Positions 8,039 through 17,619 of a stretch of DNA of 53,962 bases are shown piece after piece. Where the stretch lies: assembly GCA_025354525.1 (NCBI GenBank), contig JANXMS010000492.1, positions 1 through 53,962 on the forward strand, in the 5' to 3' direction. Each line of letters opens with the position of its first letter. Position 1 is the first letter of the stretch. Under the pieces are notes generated by a model, which ran no database searches, was not told the origin of the DNA, and saw only the letters and a list, made by a program, of their open reading frames with translations. Made by a program: the position numbers and the translations under genes. This stretch comes from Acidobacteriota bacterium (GTDB taxonomy: Bacteria > Acidobacteriota > Terriglobia > Bryobacterales > Bryobacteraceae).

Positions 8039-10006
8039 ATGCTCCCCTTCGTACTCGCCCTCCAAATCATTACCCTCTCCTCCGCCCCTGATCGCGTCAC
8101 CGCCGGGGACGTCCTCGTCCGCGTCTTCCCCGCTGATCCTCGCCTCACAATCCTCCTCAACGGCCATGACGTCTCCGCCCAATTCCGCCCCTCCGGCCGC
8201 AGCCTCCTCGGCCTCGTCACCGGTCTCCGCCTCGGCCAAAATACCCTTTCCACCCCCGGCCATAAACTCGCGCTAGTCAACCATCCCGCCGCCGGCCCCG
8301 TCTTCTCCGGCCCCCACGAACAACCCTTCATCTGCGAGTCCGCCAGCTTCCCCCTCCCGGGCGGTGGCCTCCTGGGCCCCCCTCTCGACAACGATTGCAC
8401 CGCCCGCACCGTCGTCAACTACATCTACCGGCCTAAGCCCCACGGCCCCTTCAAACCTCTTCCATCTCCAAGCGTTTTACCCGATGACGTAGCCTCTACC
8501 ACCACCTCCCTTGGTCGTACCGTCCCCTACATCGTCCGCGTCGAAACCGGCACCCGCAACCGGGCCATCTATCAAACCGCCCTCCTCCACGATCCCACCA
8601 CCGAACCAGATCCATCCCCCGTCGCCCCGCCCAAAGCCTGGAACCAGCGCCTTCTCTATTCCTTCGGCGGCGGCTGTACCACCGGCTGGTATCACCAAGG
8701 CACCAGCCTCAATCTCCCCGTCAGCGATGACATCGTCGGCCGGGGCTACGCCGAAGCCGCAGCTACGCTCAACGTCTTCGGCACCAACTGCCAGGACCTC
8801 ACCGCCGCCGAAACCATGATGATGGTCAAGGAACGCTTCATCGAATCCTACGGCCCGCCCCTCTTCACCTTCGGCCGCGGCGGCTCCGGCGGCTCCTACC
8901 AGCAACTCCAAATCGCCGACAACTATCCCGGCCTCCTCGATGGCATCATCCCCAGCGCCACCTTCCCCGAGGTCCTCGAAACCACACAGTTCCTCGTCGA
9001 CGCCCAACTCCTCGACGCCTACTTCGCCCGCGCCGCCGCCCTAACCGACGAACAGAAGCGAGCCATCGCCGGCGTCGGCACCCTCAAGAACATCTCCGGC
9101 ACCGCCGGTGGAGCCGGTCGCATCAACCCCGAAAAGTTCTGCCCTCCCGTCCTCCCCGTCGAGCTCCGCTACCATCCCACCCAGAACCGCTCCGGTGCCC
9201 GCTGCGACATCTTCGACCACAACGTCAACGTCTACGGTCGCGACCCGCTCACCGGCTTCGCCCGCCGCGCCATCGATAACGTCGGCGTCCAGTACGGTCT
9301 CGCCGCCCTCAACTCGGGCGCTATCACCCCGGCCCAGTTCCTCGACCTCAACGACAAGATCGGTGGCTACGACAACGATGGCAACCTCGTCCCCAACCGC
9401 GCCATCGCCGACCCGCTTGCCCTCCGTGCCGCCTATCAAACCGGTCGCATCACCCACACCGGCCTCGGCCTCGCCCGCATCCCCATCCTCGATATCCGCG
9501 GCTACCTCGACCTCACCCCCCGTGGCGACGTCCATCTCAAGTACCACTCCTACGCCCTCCGCGAACGCCTCCACGCCGCCAACGGCACCACCGCCAACTA
9601 CGTCATGATCACCGCCCCCAACCAAGGCCCCGTCGCCAACACCGTCGCCTCCTACGCCATCACGAAAATGGACGAGTGGCTCACCAAAGGCGCAAAGCCC
9701 ACCGACCTCGTCGATGCCTGCCACGCTCCCTCCGGCGAGCGCATCGTCGAAACCCAGACCTTCTCCGGCGGCCGTTGCAACCAGCTCTATCCCGCCTTCC
9801 CCCCGCCCCGCATGGTCGCCGGCGGTCCGGTGACCAACAACATCCTCAAGTGCCAACTCAAGCCCATCGACCCCGCCGACTACCCCGCCGCCTTCTCCCC
9901 CACCAACCGCCAACGTCTCACCGCCATCTTCCCCGACGGCGTCTGCGACTGGAGCAAGCCCGGCGTCGAACAACAGAAACCCCTCGGCACCTGGCTCCGC
10001 TACTAA
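8039..10006 (+). CDS. DUF6351 family protein, putative secreted alpha/beta hydrolase
   Basis: A 655-residue protein with a short hydrophobic N terminus (MLPFVLALQIITL) and an Ig-like segment mentioning cell-surface style repeats up to about residue 90. The following domain carries FGRGGSGGSYQQLQIADNYPGLLDGIIP, a nucleophile-elbow-like Gly-Ser-Gly-Gly-Ser motif as in tannase/DUF6351 hydrolases. Several cysteines suggest extracytoplasmic disulphides. The substrate is unknown. Codon use is extremely C-ending, like its neighbours. Its stop overlaps by 4 bp the stop of the convergent regulator at 10003. Family name is from sequence recognition; the reaction is inferred only. Confidence 0.7.
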   Translation: MLPFVLALQIITLSSAPDRVTAGDVLVRVFPADPRLTILLNGHDVSAQFRPSGRSLLGLVTGLRLGQNTLSTPGHKLALVNHPAAGPVFSGPHEQPFICESASFPLPGGGLLGPPLDNDCTARTVVNYIYRPKPHGPFKPLPSPSVLPDDVASTTTSLGRTVPYIVRVETGTRNRAIYQTALLHDPTTEPDPSPVAPPKAWNQRLLYSFGGGCTTGWYHQGTSLNLPVSDDIVGRGYAEAAATLNVFGTNCQDLTAAETMMMVKERFIESYGPPLFTFGRGGSGGSYQQLQIADNYPGLLDGIIPSATFPEVLETTQFLVDAQLLDAYFARAAALTDEQKRAIAGVGTLKNISGTAGGAGRINPEKFCPPVLPVELRYHPTQNRSGARCDIFDHNVNVYGRDPLTGFARRAIDNVGVQYGLAALNSGAITPAQFLDLNDKIGGYDNDGNLVPNRAIADPLALRAAYQTGRITHTGLGLARIPILDIRGYLDLTPRGDVHLKYHSYALRERLHAANGTTANYVMITAPNQGPVANTVASYAITKMDEWLTKGAKPTDLVDACHAPSGERIVETQTFSGGRCNQLYPAFPPPRMVAGGPVTNNILKCQLKPIDPADYPAAFSPTNRQRLTAIFPDGVCDWSKPGVEQQKPLGTWLRY

Positions 10007-11289
10007 GGCTCCATCACCACGTGGGTTTCGTAGTGATAGCTCAGCGGCAGCATCTTGTCCATGCTTGTGCGCACGATCACCTGATACGCCGCCGGGAACT
10101 TCCCGCCCATCCGCTGCCGTAGGTCTCGCAGCGCCTCCGCCGATGTTAAAAAATCCATCGCGCCCTGCACCCCAGCCGTATAGGCACTGACCACCGCGAT
10201 CGTCCGTTGCCGCCCTTCACTGCCTTCACTGGGCGCCACCGTCACCATCCCGTAGGTCTCCACGAGCGTATTCTGCCCGCCCCGCTTGGCGGAAAATACC
10301 CGGCCCCCAGTCTTCTGCTCCACAATCGCGTAGTCACCCGTCGCCTCATTGAATTGCAACCGAAATGGCGCCTTACCCAGCCAATGCACCACCGCGTCCG
10401 AGTCCGAAGACCCACCCAACAACACCACGTTCCTCCGCCGCATCGCCGCCAACGGCACCAGCCGCTCAGCCAACACTTGGAAGGGTGCCCCCGCGCTCGT
10501 CAGCAACCGCGCCCCCGCCGCCGCGCCCAATGCATCCCCCAAACCCACCGAATTCGTCGTCGGCAACAAGTAAATCTTGCTATCCGCCGCCGATGGCCGT
10601 AGCTTCAAGTACCACTCCACCACGCTGGGCGGGGCCTCCAGCACCGGCTCCCCCGCCAGCGGTTTCCAAGCCCCCGGAGCCTTAATCCCCCGCACCGGCA
10701 TCTGCGGCGTCGTCGCCACGCAGATCAATGCGTTCGCGTCCGAACTCAATAGCGGCCCCCATGCCTCGTGCAGCACCGCGTCAACCCCCGTGCCCCGCAT
10801 TGCCGTCCAGCTCCAAAAACCAATTCCGGCGATCACCAGACCCAAACCGAACGCCCTCCAGGAACCCATCGCCCTGTTCGCCGCGGCCACCGGCGGGGCC
10901 ACCACCTCGCCGGGGATAATCGAAGTCTCCAACGCCTCGGAGGCCGCTGCTACAAACCGGGGTGCGTAGCTGCCTTTGATGAACTCAACCCGCACCGGCT
11001 CCCCCGCCAACTCCGTCCGGTACATCTCCTCCACCTTCCGGCGCAACGTATACGCCCGGTTCCTTACGGTCGAGTCTTCGCTTGGCGCGTAACCCGCTGG
11101 CAGCCCCAACCCCTCCACCGCAATCTGATACTCGGTCAACGTCTCCCGCTGGCCGTTGATCTCCTGCTGCGCCAGGTACGACAAAAGCCCTCGCAGCTGC
11201 TCGCTCCGCGACATCGCATGGCTGCGCAACACCGCCTCCAGCGCCGCGCGCTTCTGCTCAACGGAAATTTGTCCTACTGCCTTTGCCAT
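10003..11289 (-). CDS. membrane-anchored winged-helix-like regulator (acidobacterial type)
   Basis: 428 residues. The N-terminal 110 residues match the DNA-binding-like module repeated in Acidobacteriota: SRSEQLRGLLSYLAQQ, LTEYQIAVEGLGLPAGYAPSEDSTVRNRAYTLRRKVEEMY. One membrane segment follows (about 155-175, AFGLGLVIAGIGFWSW), then an extracytoplasmic C-terminal domain of unknown fold. This one-component layout suggests signal sensing outside the membrane with DNA binding inside. It is divergent from the receptor operon at 11418 across a 128-bp gap containing an inverted repeat, so it may control that operon; this is inference from position. Confidence 0.65.
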   Translation of the reverse strand: MAKAVGQISVEQKRAALEAVLRSHAMSRSEQLRGLLSYLAQQEINGQRETLTEYQIAVEGLGLPAGYAPSEDSTVRNRAYTLRRKVEEMYRTELAGEPVRVEFIKGSYAPRFVAAASEALETSIIPGEVVAPPVAAANRAMGSWRAFGLGLVIAGIGFWSWTAMRGTGVDAVLHEAWGPLLSSDANALICVATTPQMPVRGIKAPGAWKPLAGEPVLEAPPSVVEWYLKLRPSAADSKIYLLPTTNSVGLGDALGAAAGARLLTSAGAPFQVLAERLVPLAAMRRRNVVLLGGSSDSDAVVHWLGKAPFRLQFNEATGDYAIVEQKTGGRVFSAKRGGQNTLVETYGMVTVAPSEGSEGRQRTIAVVSAYTAGVQGAMDFLTSAEALRDLRQRMGGKFPAAYQVIVRTSMDKMLPLSYHYETHVVMEP

Positions 11290-11321
11290 CCCACCACAGT
11301 CTCTAGCGCCCTCATTCTATC

Positions 11322-11347
11322 ACGTTTTAGCTTCGGTTTCGAAACGT
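11322..11347. promoter_or_regulatory. inverted repeat, possible operator
   Basis: ACGTTT at 11322-11327 and AAACGT at 11342-11347 form an inverted repeat with a 14-bp spacer. It lies in the only non-coding gap between the membrane regulator and the receptor operon. It could be a binding site for that regulator; no experimental or comparative support is visible. Confidence 0.3.
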
Positions 11348-11417
11348 TTACAAACAGTCCGCCCACTTCCACCGCCGCCCCCCTACCCCCAAACTTAAAA
11401 ATCATCAGAGGTCTTCT

Positions 11418-14400
11418 ATGCCCCGTCGCCTACTAACCATTTCCGCCGCCTCCTTCCTGCTCGCCGCCAGCGCCTTTCCACAGGCCTTCACCGGCACCAT
11501 CAACGGTCTCATCACCGATCCCAACGCCGCGGCCGTTCCCGGCGCCACTGTTCGTATCCGCAACGCCGATACCAACGACTCCCGCCAAACCGTCTCCTCC
11601 TCAGACGGACGCTATATCTTTTCTCAGATCCCGCCCGGCTCTTATACTATCCAGGTCGAAGCCAAGGGCTTCAAGCAGTTTGCAAGTAGCGCCTTCAACC
11701 TTCGCAGTAGCCAGTCGACCGAAGTCAACGCCGCCCTCGTCTTAGGCCAAGTCAACGAGACCGTCGAGGTCCAGGCCGTTGCCACCCAACTCGATACCCA
11801 AACTGCCAACCAGTCTTTCACCCTCGAGCGCAAACAGATGCTCGCCCTTCCAGCCAGCACCCGCAACCCCTTTGTCGCCGTCCACGCCATGGCCGGGGTC
11901 ACCTCCATGTCCGTCGCCCAGTCGAACAATCCCTCCGACCAAAACGTTGCTCGCTTCGCCTTCAACGGCGGCCGTGACATGTCCGGCCTCGTCCTCATCG
12001 ATGGCATCCCCGCCACTGCCGGCGATTGGGGCGGTCTCCTCGCCTCCCCCTCCATTGAGAGCGTCCAGGAAGTCCAAGTCTCCCGGAACAGCTACGACGC
12101 CGAGTTCGGCAAGTCCGGCGGCGGCGTGGTCAGCGTCGTCACCAAAGGTGGCTCCAACGCCTTTCACGGATCACTCTTCAACTTCCTCCGCAACGACAAC
12201 CTCGATGCCAATTCCTGGGCCAACAACCGCGTCGGTCGTCCCCGCGTCGAGTTCAAACGCAACCAGTTCGGCGGTAACCTCTCCGGCCCCATCTCGAAGT
12301 CCAAGCGCCTCTTCTTCCTCAGCACCTACGAAGCTCTAAAGCAGGGCTCCCCCGCTACCACCACCCAAACCGTACCCACCGACGCCGAGCGGACCGGCAA
12401 TTTCTCCGCCACCCGCAATCCGGATGGCTCCAGCGCCCTCATCTTCGATCCCTTCTCCACCCGGGCCAACCCGGGCGGCTCCGGCTTCGTCCGCGATAGC
12501 TTCCCGAACAACACGATGCCCCGCTCCCGCTTCGATGCCGTCGGCGCCAAGGTCCTCGAACTCTATCCCCGCGCCAACGCGCTGCCTACCAACGCCATTA
12601 CAAACGCCAATAACTACTTCGGAGCCGGCACCTCCATCACCAACAACTGGCGCATCGACCAACGCATCGATTGGGCCAAAAGCGAAAAATGGACCATGTA
12701 CGGCCGCATGACCTACGCCGAGCAGGAAGGCATCACCCCCCGCTTCTACGGCACCGGCGGCGACTCCGGCAGCGAAGGCAAAGCCCCCCGCTACCACGCT
12801 ACCTTTGGCACCACCTGGGTCCCCTCCCCCAAACTCGTCATCAACTTCACCGCCGGTAGCGGTCGCTGGCGCGAAGAGTCCCTGCCCGTTACCCTCCGCG
12901 ACGGCGTCCTCGGCACCACCATCGGCCTCCCCGCCAACGTCGTCTCCCAAATGGACTCGCCGCACATGCCCCAGTTCAACGTCGCCGGCTACGCCACCCT
13001 GTCCAATGGACGCATCCTGAACTTTCCCCGACGCACCGATAACGCCCAGCTCAACGCTACCCGCGAGTTCGGCAGACACAGCCTGAAGTTCGGCTTCAGC
13101 CTCGAGAATTCGTACCTCAACTCCATCGACATTCGTTCGGCCGACTTCGCCTTTGACCGCGGCATGACCTCCGGCCCTAACGCCGCCGTCTCCAGCGCCA
13201 ACTCCGGCAACTCGGTCGCCTCGCTCCTGCTGGGCACCGGTATCGGCGCCGCGGCCACCGGTGCCACCGGCGGCGTCACCGCTGTGAACAACGCCATCAC
13301 CAACCGCGTCCAACCCGCACCCCTCGCCAAGTACTACGGCCTTTACATTCAAGACAACTGGCGCTTCTCCTCGCGCCTCACGATCAACGCCGGCCTTCGC
13401 TGGGAACAACAGCGACCCCGCACCGAACGCTTCAACCGCTACAACTACTTCGACTACAACGCCCGTAACCCGCTCAGCCAAACGACCGGTCTTGACCTCA
13501 AGGGTGGCCTCGTCTTTGTCGATGGTGCCAACGATCGCGGCCAAACCCAGCTCGATGCGATGGACCTTGCGCCTCGCGTCGGACTCGCTTACAAGGTCAC
13601 CAACCGGATCGTCGCCCGCGCTGGCTACGGCATCTTCTATCTCCAAGCCTGCTGCAACGCGCTCCAGGGCGGCCCCGCCGCCGGCACCGATGGCTTCACC
13701 GTCACGACAAACTGGGCCACCTCCCGCGGCGGCGACGGCATCACCCCGCAGGACCTACTTGCGAACCCTTTCCCCGCCGGGGTCAACCGTCCAGTGGGTG
13801 CCTCCCGCGGACTCCTCACCCAAACCGGCTCCGACGTCACCGCCGTCCAGCGCTCGCGCAGCACCGGCTACACACAAAACTTCTCCTACGACCTCCAGTT
13901 CGAACTCGGTCAAGGCAGCGTCCTCGAAATCGGCTACTCCGGCGTCCTCGGCCGCAAGCTGAACCTCGGCGGTCTGCGGAACGTCAATCAATTGCCCTCC
14001 AGCGCCCTCTCCCTCGGCAACGCGCTCAACGAACAGGTCACCAACCCGTTCTTCGGCCAGTTCGCGACCGGCGTCTTTGCCGGCCGCACCCTACCCCGCC
14101 ATCGACTCCTCCGCCCTCACTCCCAGTTCAATACCGTCGAACTCAGCGGCGATACCCCCGGGGCCACGTCGTCCTTTAACGCCCTCTATCTCAAGTACAG
14201 CAAGAGCTTCCGCTCCGGCCTCACCATCCTAACCAGCTATCAGTTCTCGAAGAACATCGATAACGCCAGCGAGAACCAAGGCTGGATCATCAACGAACGC
14301 TTCCGCGACGTCAACAACCTCACCCTCGATCGCTCCATCAGCGCCCACGACGTGCCCCACAGCTTCGCCGGCACCGTCCTTTATGAAGTGCCCGTCGGCA

Positions 14401-14903
14401 AAGGTCGCAAGTTCGGCGCTTCCTTGCCCAAGGCCGCCGAATTGATCGCCGGAGGCTGGGAACTCGCCACCACCGCCCGCTTCGCGACCGGTCTGCCGCA
14501 GCGTCTCGAAGCCCCTAACGCCCTCGCCACTTACGGCTTCTCTATCCTCAACGCCCAGGTCAGCGATCTCAAAAACCTCAACGTCGCCGAGCGGACGCCC
14601 TCGCAGTGGTTCAACACCGCCGCCGTCTCCTCCCCCGCGCCGTTCACCCTCGGCAACGCCCCCCGCTTCACGCCGAACCTCCGCGCCGACGGCACGCACC
14701 ACGCCGACGTCAACCTTTCGAAGAACTTCAGCATCACCGAGAAGATCCGGATCCAGTTCCGCGCCGAGGCATACAACATCACCAACACCCCGCAGTTCTC
14801 AGCACCCGGCCTCACCGTCGGCACCGCGGATTTCGGCCAGGTCAACGGCACCCGTTTCAACGACCGTCGCAATATACAGTTCGGTTTGAAGATACTGTTC
14901 TAA
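11418..14903 (+). CDS. TonB-dependent receptor with carboxypeptidase-regulatory domain
   Basis: 1161 residues. A signal peptide ends near residue 22 (LLAASAFPQA), then a carboxypeptidase-regulatory-like domain (GTINGLITDPNAAAVPGATV) to about 115. A plug with SRNSYDAEFGKSGGGVVSVV and a long barrel end in QFGLKILF with terminal Phe. AGAGG lies 7-8 nt before the ATG. It is the first gene of a coupled operon: its TAA shares one base with the ATG of the ASPIC-repeat gene. The receptor is probably for import or binding of a macromolecule; the downstream secreted ASPIC and TPR proteins may be surface partners. Codon use is strongly C-ending. Confidence 0.9.
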   Translation: MPRRLLTISAASFLLAASAFPQAFTGTINGLITDPNAAAVPGATVRIRNADTNDSRQTVSSSDGRYIFSQIPPGSYTIQVEAKGFKQFASSAFNLRSSQSTEVNAALVLGQVNETVEVQAVATQLDTQTANQSFTLERKQMLALPASTRNPFVAVHAMAGVTSMSVAQSNNPSDQNVARFAFNGGRDMSGLVLIDGIPATAGDWGGLLASPSIESVQEVQVSRNSYDAEFGKSGGGVVSVVTKGGSNAFHGSLFNFLRNDNLDANSWANNRVGRPRVEFKRNQFGGNLSGPISKSKRLFFLSTYEALKQGSPATTTQTVPTDAERTGNFSATRNPDGSSALIFDPFSTRANPGGSGFVRDSFPNNTMPRSRFDAVGAKVLELYPRANALPTNAITNANNYFGAGTSITNNWRIDQRIDWAKSEKWTMYGRMTYAEQEGITPRFYGTGGDSGSEGKAPRYHATFGTTWVPSPKLVINFTAGSGRWREESLPVTLRDGVLGTTIGLPANVVSQMDSPHMPQFNVAGYATLSNGRILNFPRRTDNAQLNATREFGRHSLKFGFSLENSYLNSIDIRSADFAFDRGMTSGPNAAVSSANSGNSVASLLLGTGIGAAATGATGGVTAVNNAITNRVQPAPLAKYYGLYIQDNWRFSSRLTINAGLRWEQQRPRTERFNRYNYFDYNARNPLSQTTGLDLKGGLVFVDGANDRGQTQLDAMDLAPRVGLAYKVTNRIVARAGYGIFYLQACCNALQGGPAAGTDGFTVTTNWATSRGGDGITPQDLLANPFPAGVNRPVGASRGLLTQTGSDVTAVQRSRSTGYTQNFSYDLQFELGQGSVLEIGYSGVLGRKLNLGGLRNVNQLPSSALSLGNALNEQVTNPFFGQFATGVFAGRTLPRHRLLRPHSQFNTVELSGDTPGATSSFNALYLKYSKSFRSGLTILTSYQFSKNIDNASENQGWIINERFRDVNNLTLDRSISAHDVPHSFAGTVLYEVPVGKGRKFGASLPKAAELIAGGWELATTARFATGLPQRLEAPNALATYGFSILNAQVSDLKNLNVAERTPSQWFNTAAVSSPAPFTLGNAPRFTPNLRADGTHHADVNLSKNFSITEKIRIQFRAEAYNITNTPQFSAPGLTVGTADFGQVNGTRFNDRRNIQFGLKILF

Positions 14904-16459
14904 TGCGGCGCTGTTCGCGCAAACTCTTCTGGCGAGGAGCTCTCGGGCTCCTCGCTTTCTCCATCTTCGCAGTCGACCTTCCTTTCACCCCCCTCTTCAC
15001 GGGCGAAGGAACGCGCCACCCCTTGCCCGCCGCCATGCTCGGCGGCATCGCCGTCTTTGACGCCGACAACGACGGCCTCCTCGATCTCTACTTCCCCAAC
15101 GGTGCCCCCCTTCCTGTCGGTCTGAAGACCTCCCCCGCCCACTCCAACCGATTTCTCCACAACGAAGGCAACCTCCGCTTCACTGACCAGACCGCCGACT
15201 CCGGCCTCGCTGGCTCGGGCTACGATATCGCCGCCACCGCCGGCGACTACGATCACGACGGCCTCACCGATCTGCTCGTCTCCGGCCTCCGTGGCATCAC
15301 CCTCTATCGCAACCTCGGCCAGGGCCGCTTTGAAGACGTCACCGCTAAAGTCGGGCTCGACAACCACGGCCGCTGGTCCGTCGGTGCCGCCTGGCTCGAC
15401 TACGATCGCGACGGCCATCTCGACCTCTTCGTCGTCAACTACGTCCAATGGAACCCCGCCACCGAGCGCGCCTGCGTCGTCGATGGCCACCCTGACTTCT
15501 GCCATCCCCGCTTCTACTCCGCCCAACCCAACGCCCTCTTCCGCAACAACGGCCACGGCGGCTTCACCGACGTATCAATACCCTCCGGCATCGCCTCCCA
15601 CCCTGGCAAAGGCATGGCCGTCGCCGTCGCCGACTTCAACGCCGATGGCTACCCCGACATCTTCGTCTCGAACGACCGAGTCTTCAACTTCCTCTTCCAG
15701 AACTCGGGCAAAGGGACGTTTGCAGAGGTCGCCTTCGATCGCGGCGTCGCCGCCCCCGCCAGCGGCGATCCGCCCTCCGCCATGGGCGTCGACGCGCAGG
15801 ACTACGACAACGACGGTCGTCCCGACCTCATCTACACCGCCCTCCGCGACGAGACCTTCCCCCTCTACCGCAACCAAGGGAGCGACTTCCAGGACGCCGC
15901 CGTCTCGTCGAAAATGGGCGTCCTCACGCGTCCCATGAACGGCTGGGGCATCGTCTTCGCTGACCTCGACAACGACGGTTTAAAGGACGTCGCCGTCGCC
16001 CGAGGCGATGTCCTCTCGCCTCGCGGGGCCCGTGGCGACAAGGTCCGCGAACCCCTCTCCTGGTTCCGCAACCTAGGCAACAAACAGTTCGCCCTCGGCG
16101 GCAACTTCGCCGCGCCTCCCGCCCAATACCGCGGCCTCATCGCCGCCGACTTGAATAACGATGGCTGCCTCGACCTAGTCGCAACGTCCCTCTCGCAACC
16201 AGCCCGCGTCATCCCCGGCAACTGCCCCGCCGCGAACAACTGGCTCAAGATCGACGTCCGCGAAGCCGGTGCCCGCGTCCAGGTCGGCTCCCAATCCCGC
16301 CACGTCTCCACGGCCCAGGGTTACGCCTCATCCTGCCAATGCCCACTCCACTTCGGCCTCGGTCCCGCCGCAGCCGTCGATGTCCGCGTCACGTGGCCCT
16401 CCGGCCGTGTCCGCGAGTGGAAAGCCGCAAAGCCCAATCAAACCCTGGTCACTCAGTAA
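14903..16459 (+). CDS. FG-GAP/VCBS repeat protein with ASPIC/UnbV domain (CRTAC1-like)
   Basis: 518 residues starting MRRCSRKLFWRGALGLLAFS, a signal or anchor sequence. Multiple FG-GAP/VCBS repeats with calcium-binding loops DxDxDGxxD are visible (FDADNDGLLDLYFPNG, GDYDHDGLTDLLV, LDYDRDGHLDLFVV, ADFNADGYPDIFVS, QDYDNDGRPDLIY, ADLDNDGLKDVAV). The C terminus carries an ASPIC/UnbV block (LHFGLGPAAAVDVRVTWPSGRV). It is probably a periplasmic or surface beta-propeller. The ATG overlaps the receptor's TAA by one base, and its own TAA overlaps the next ATG by one base, so the three genes are translationally coupled. Any ligand is unknown. Confidence 0.85.
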   Translation: MRRCSRKLFWRGALGLLAFSIFAVDLPFTPLFTGEGTRHPLPAAMLGGIAVFDADNDGLLDLYFPNGAPLPVGLKTSPAHSNRFLHNEGNLRFTDQTADSGLAGSGYDIAATAGDYDHDGLTDLLVSGLRGITLYRNLGQGRFEDVTAKVGLDNHGRWSVGAAWLDYDRDGHLDLFVVNYVQWNPATERACVVDGHPDFCHPRFYSAQPNALFRNNGHGGFTDVSIPSGIASHPGKGMAVAVADFNADGYPDIFVSNDRVFNFLFQNSGKGTFAEVAFDRGVAAPASGDPPSAMGVDAQDYDNDGRPDLIYTALRDETFPLYRNQGSDFQDAAVSSKMGVLTRPMNGWGIVFADLDNDGLKDVAVARGDVLSPRGARGDKVREPLSWFRNLGNKQFALGGNFAAPPAQYRGLIAADLNNDGCLDLVATSLSQPARVIPGNCPAANNWLKIDVREAGARVQVGSQSRHVSTAQGYASSCQCPLHFGLGPAAAVDVRVTWPSGRVREWKAAKPNQTLVTQ

Positions 16460-17286
16460 TGATCCCCCTCCTCCTGTTCTTCTTCCAAGCCGCCGATCCC
16501 GCCCTGCTCTCGCAGCAAGGGGCTCAAGCCCTCCGCGCCCAGCGGTTCAACGAGGCCGAATCGGCCTACCGCCAACTGGTCAAGCAGGACCCCGCCAACC
16601 CCATGTGGCGCATGAACCTCGGCATTACGCTCCACTCCGCCGGGCGCTACCCCGAAGCCGTCCCCGAGTTCGACCAGTTCCTCAAAACCAACCCGCCCCC
16701 CGGCCCCGCGCATCTCCTCCTCGGCCTGTCTCACCTGAAGCTCAAGCAACCCTGCGACGCCATCGCCCCTCTTGAAAAGGCAATCCGCTGGAATCGCGAT
16801 CAGGCCCAACTCGAACTCGCCGACGCCCTCTACGGCTGCAAGCGTTACGGCCCAGCGGCCAAGGCGTACGAGGCCGCGCTCACAACCTCGAAGAAGAGCC
16901 CGGCAGTGGCCCGCCAAGCGGCCCACTGCTATTGGAACGCCCGACAGTATGCCGATGCCAAGCGCCTCTTCACCGGCCTTCCCCTGGACGACCCGACCTC
17001 GCAATACGAGTTCGGCGATACGCTCGTTCGACTCGACGGCCCCGAAGCCGGTCTGCCTTACCTGGAACGCGCGGCCGCCTCACTACTCCCCGCCCGAGCC
17101 GAACTCGGCAAGGCGCTGCTCGCGCTCGGCCGCGCCGCCGAAGCCCTTCCCCATCTCGAAGCCGCCGCTACCGCCGACCCCGCCCTTCTTCTCCCCCTAT
17201 CGAAAGCCCTCCGCGCCACCGGCCGCACGGCGGAAGCCGACGCCGCGCAGACGGAATACAAGCGAAAGCTCACCCCTGACCGCTAA
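16459..17286 (+). CDS. tetratricopeptide repeat protein
   Basis: 275 residues with a hydrophobic start (MIPLLLFFFQAA) and about seven degenerate TPR units, e.g. GAQALRAQRFNEAESAYRQL, MNLGITLHSAGRYPEAVPEF, ALLALGRAAEALPHLEAA. It probably acts as an exported or periplasmic scaffold. The start at 16459 is supported by a one-base TAATG overlap with the preceding ASPIC gene, making it the third gene of the receptor operon. Its stop overlaps the stop of a decayed PIN-toxin fragment on the opposite strand. Confidence 0.8.
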   Translation: MIPLLLFFFQAADPALLSQQGAQALRAQRFNEAESAYRQLVKQDPANPMWRMNLGITLHSAGRYPEAVPEFDQFLKTNPPPGPAHLLLGLSHLKLKQPCDAIAPLEKAIRWNRDQAQLELADALYGCKRYGPAAKAYEAALTTSKKSPAVARQAAHCYWNARQYADAKRLFTGLPLDDPTSQYEFGDTLVRLDGPEAGLPYLERAAASLLPARAELGKALLALGRAAEALPHLEAAATADPALLLPLSKALRATGRTAEADAAQTEYKRKLTPDR

Positions 17287-17402
17287 ATCTTCTGCGCATC
17301 AAACGTTCCCAACCGCGTATGCCCGGCCCGCTTCCCCAACAGCATCCCCGCCGCCAATGCGTTCAACTCGGAAACGCTCTCCAATACCCATATCGTCTCG
17401 GC
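17283..17402 (-). pseudogene. PIN-domain toxin relic
   Basis: The minus strand downstream of MITE-B reads ETIWVLESV, then SELNALAAGMLLGKRAGHTR and LGTFDAQKI before a TAG. ETIWVLESV and RAGHTRLGTFD resemble the second and last blocks of VapC-like PIN toxins, with the N-terminal Asp block and the middle missing. An AbrB-type antitoxin fragment lies on the same strand beyond the MITE-B copy, so this is the wreck of a toxin-antitoxin pair. The relic is too short to be active. Confidence 0.5.
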
Positions 17403-17405
17403 TAG

Positions 17406-17619
17406 AGCGATACCCGCCTTAATGGAGACGTTCTGGAAACCCGAACTACCGGCCCCGTATTGGGCGGACGGCAAACTACGTTTGTCCCAGATCAGGGCCC
17501 CGTCCATGCACGCGCTTGTCGTCGATCTCGCCGAGGCTCTCTCCCCCTTCCTCTCTCCCGACATTGCCTGATCTCTTCAGACGTCGCGGATTTGCTCTCT
17601 GTTAAGTCAAGACTTGCTA
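17406..17619 (-). mobile_element. MITE-B copy 1 (214 bp)
   Basis: About 85-90% similar by eye to 22219-22434 in inverted orientation and to the outer parts of 24584-24973. The ends are weak inverted repeats (AGCGATACCC and AGCAAGTCTTG read inward), flanked by the 3-bp duplication TAG (CTA on the element's strand) at 17403-17405 and 17620-17622. It carries no transposase. A frame starting MSGERKGERASARSTTS runs through it in all copies but into unrelated flanks, so it is not treated as a gene. Confidence 0.8.

Noticed and set aside
12336-13646. Long open frame (436 codons) opposite the second TonB receptor, and similar long antisense frames at 44211-45947, 36343-37611, 38753-39988 and 28473-29360
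   Set aside because: They mirror strongly C-ending genes, are Gly/Val/Asp/Glu-rich without domains, and overlap well-recognised genes entirely.
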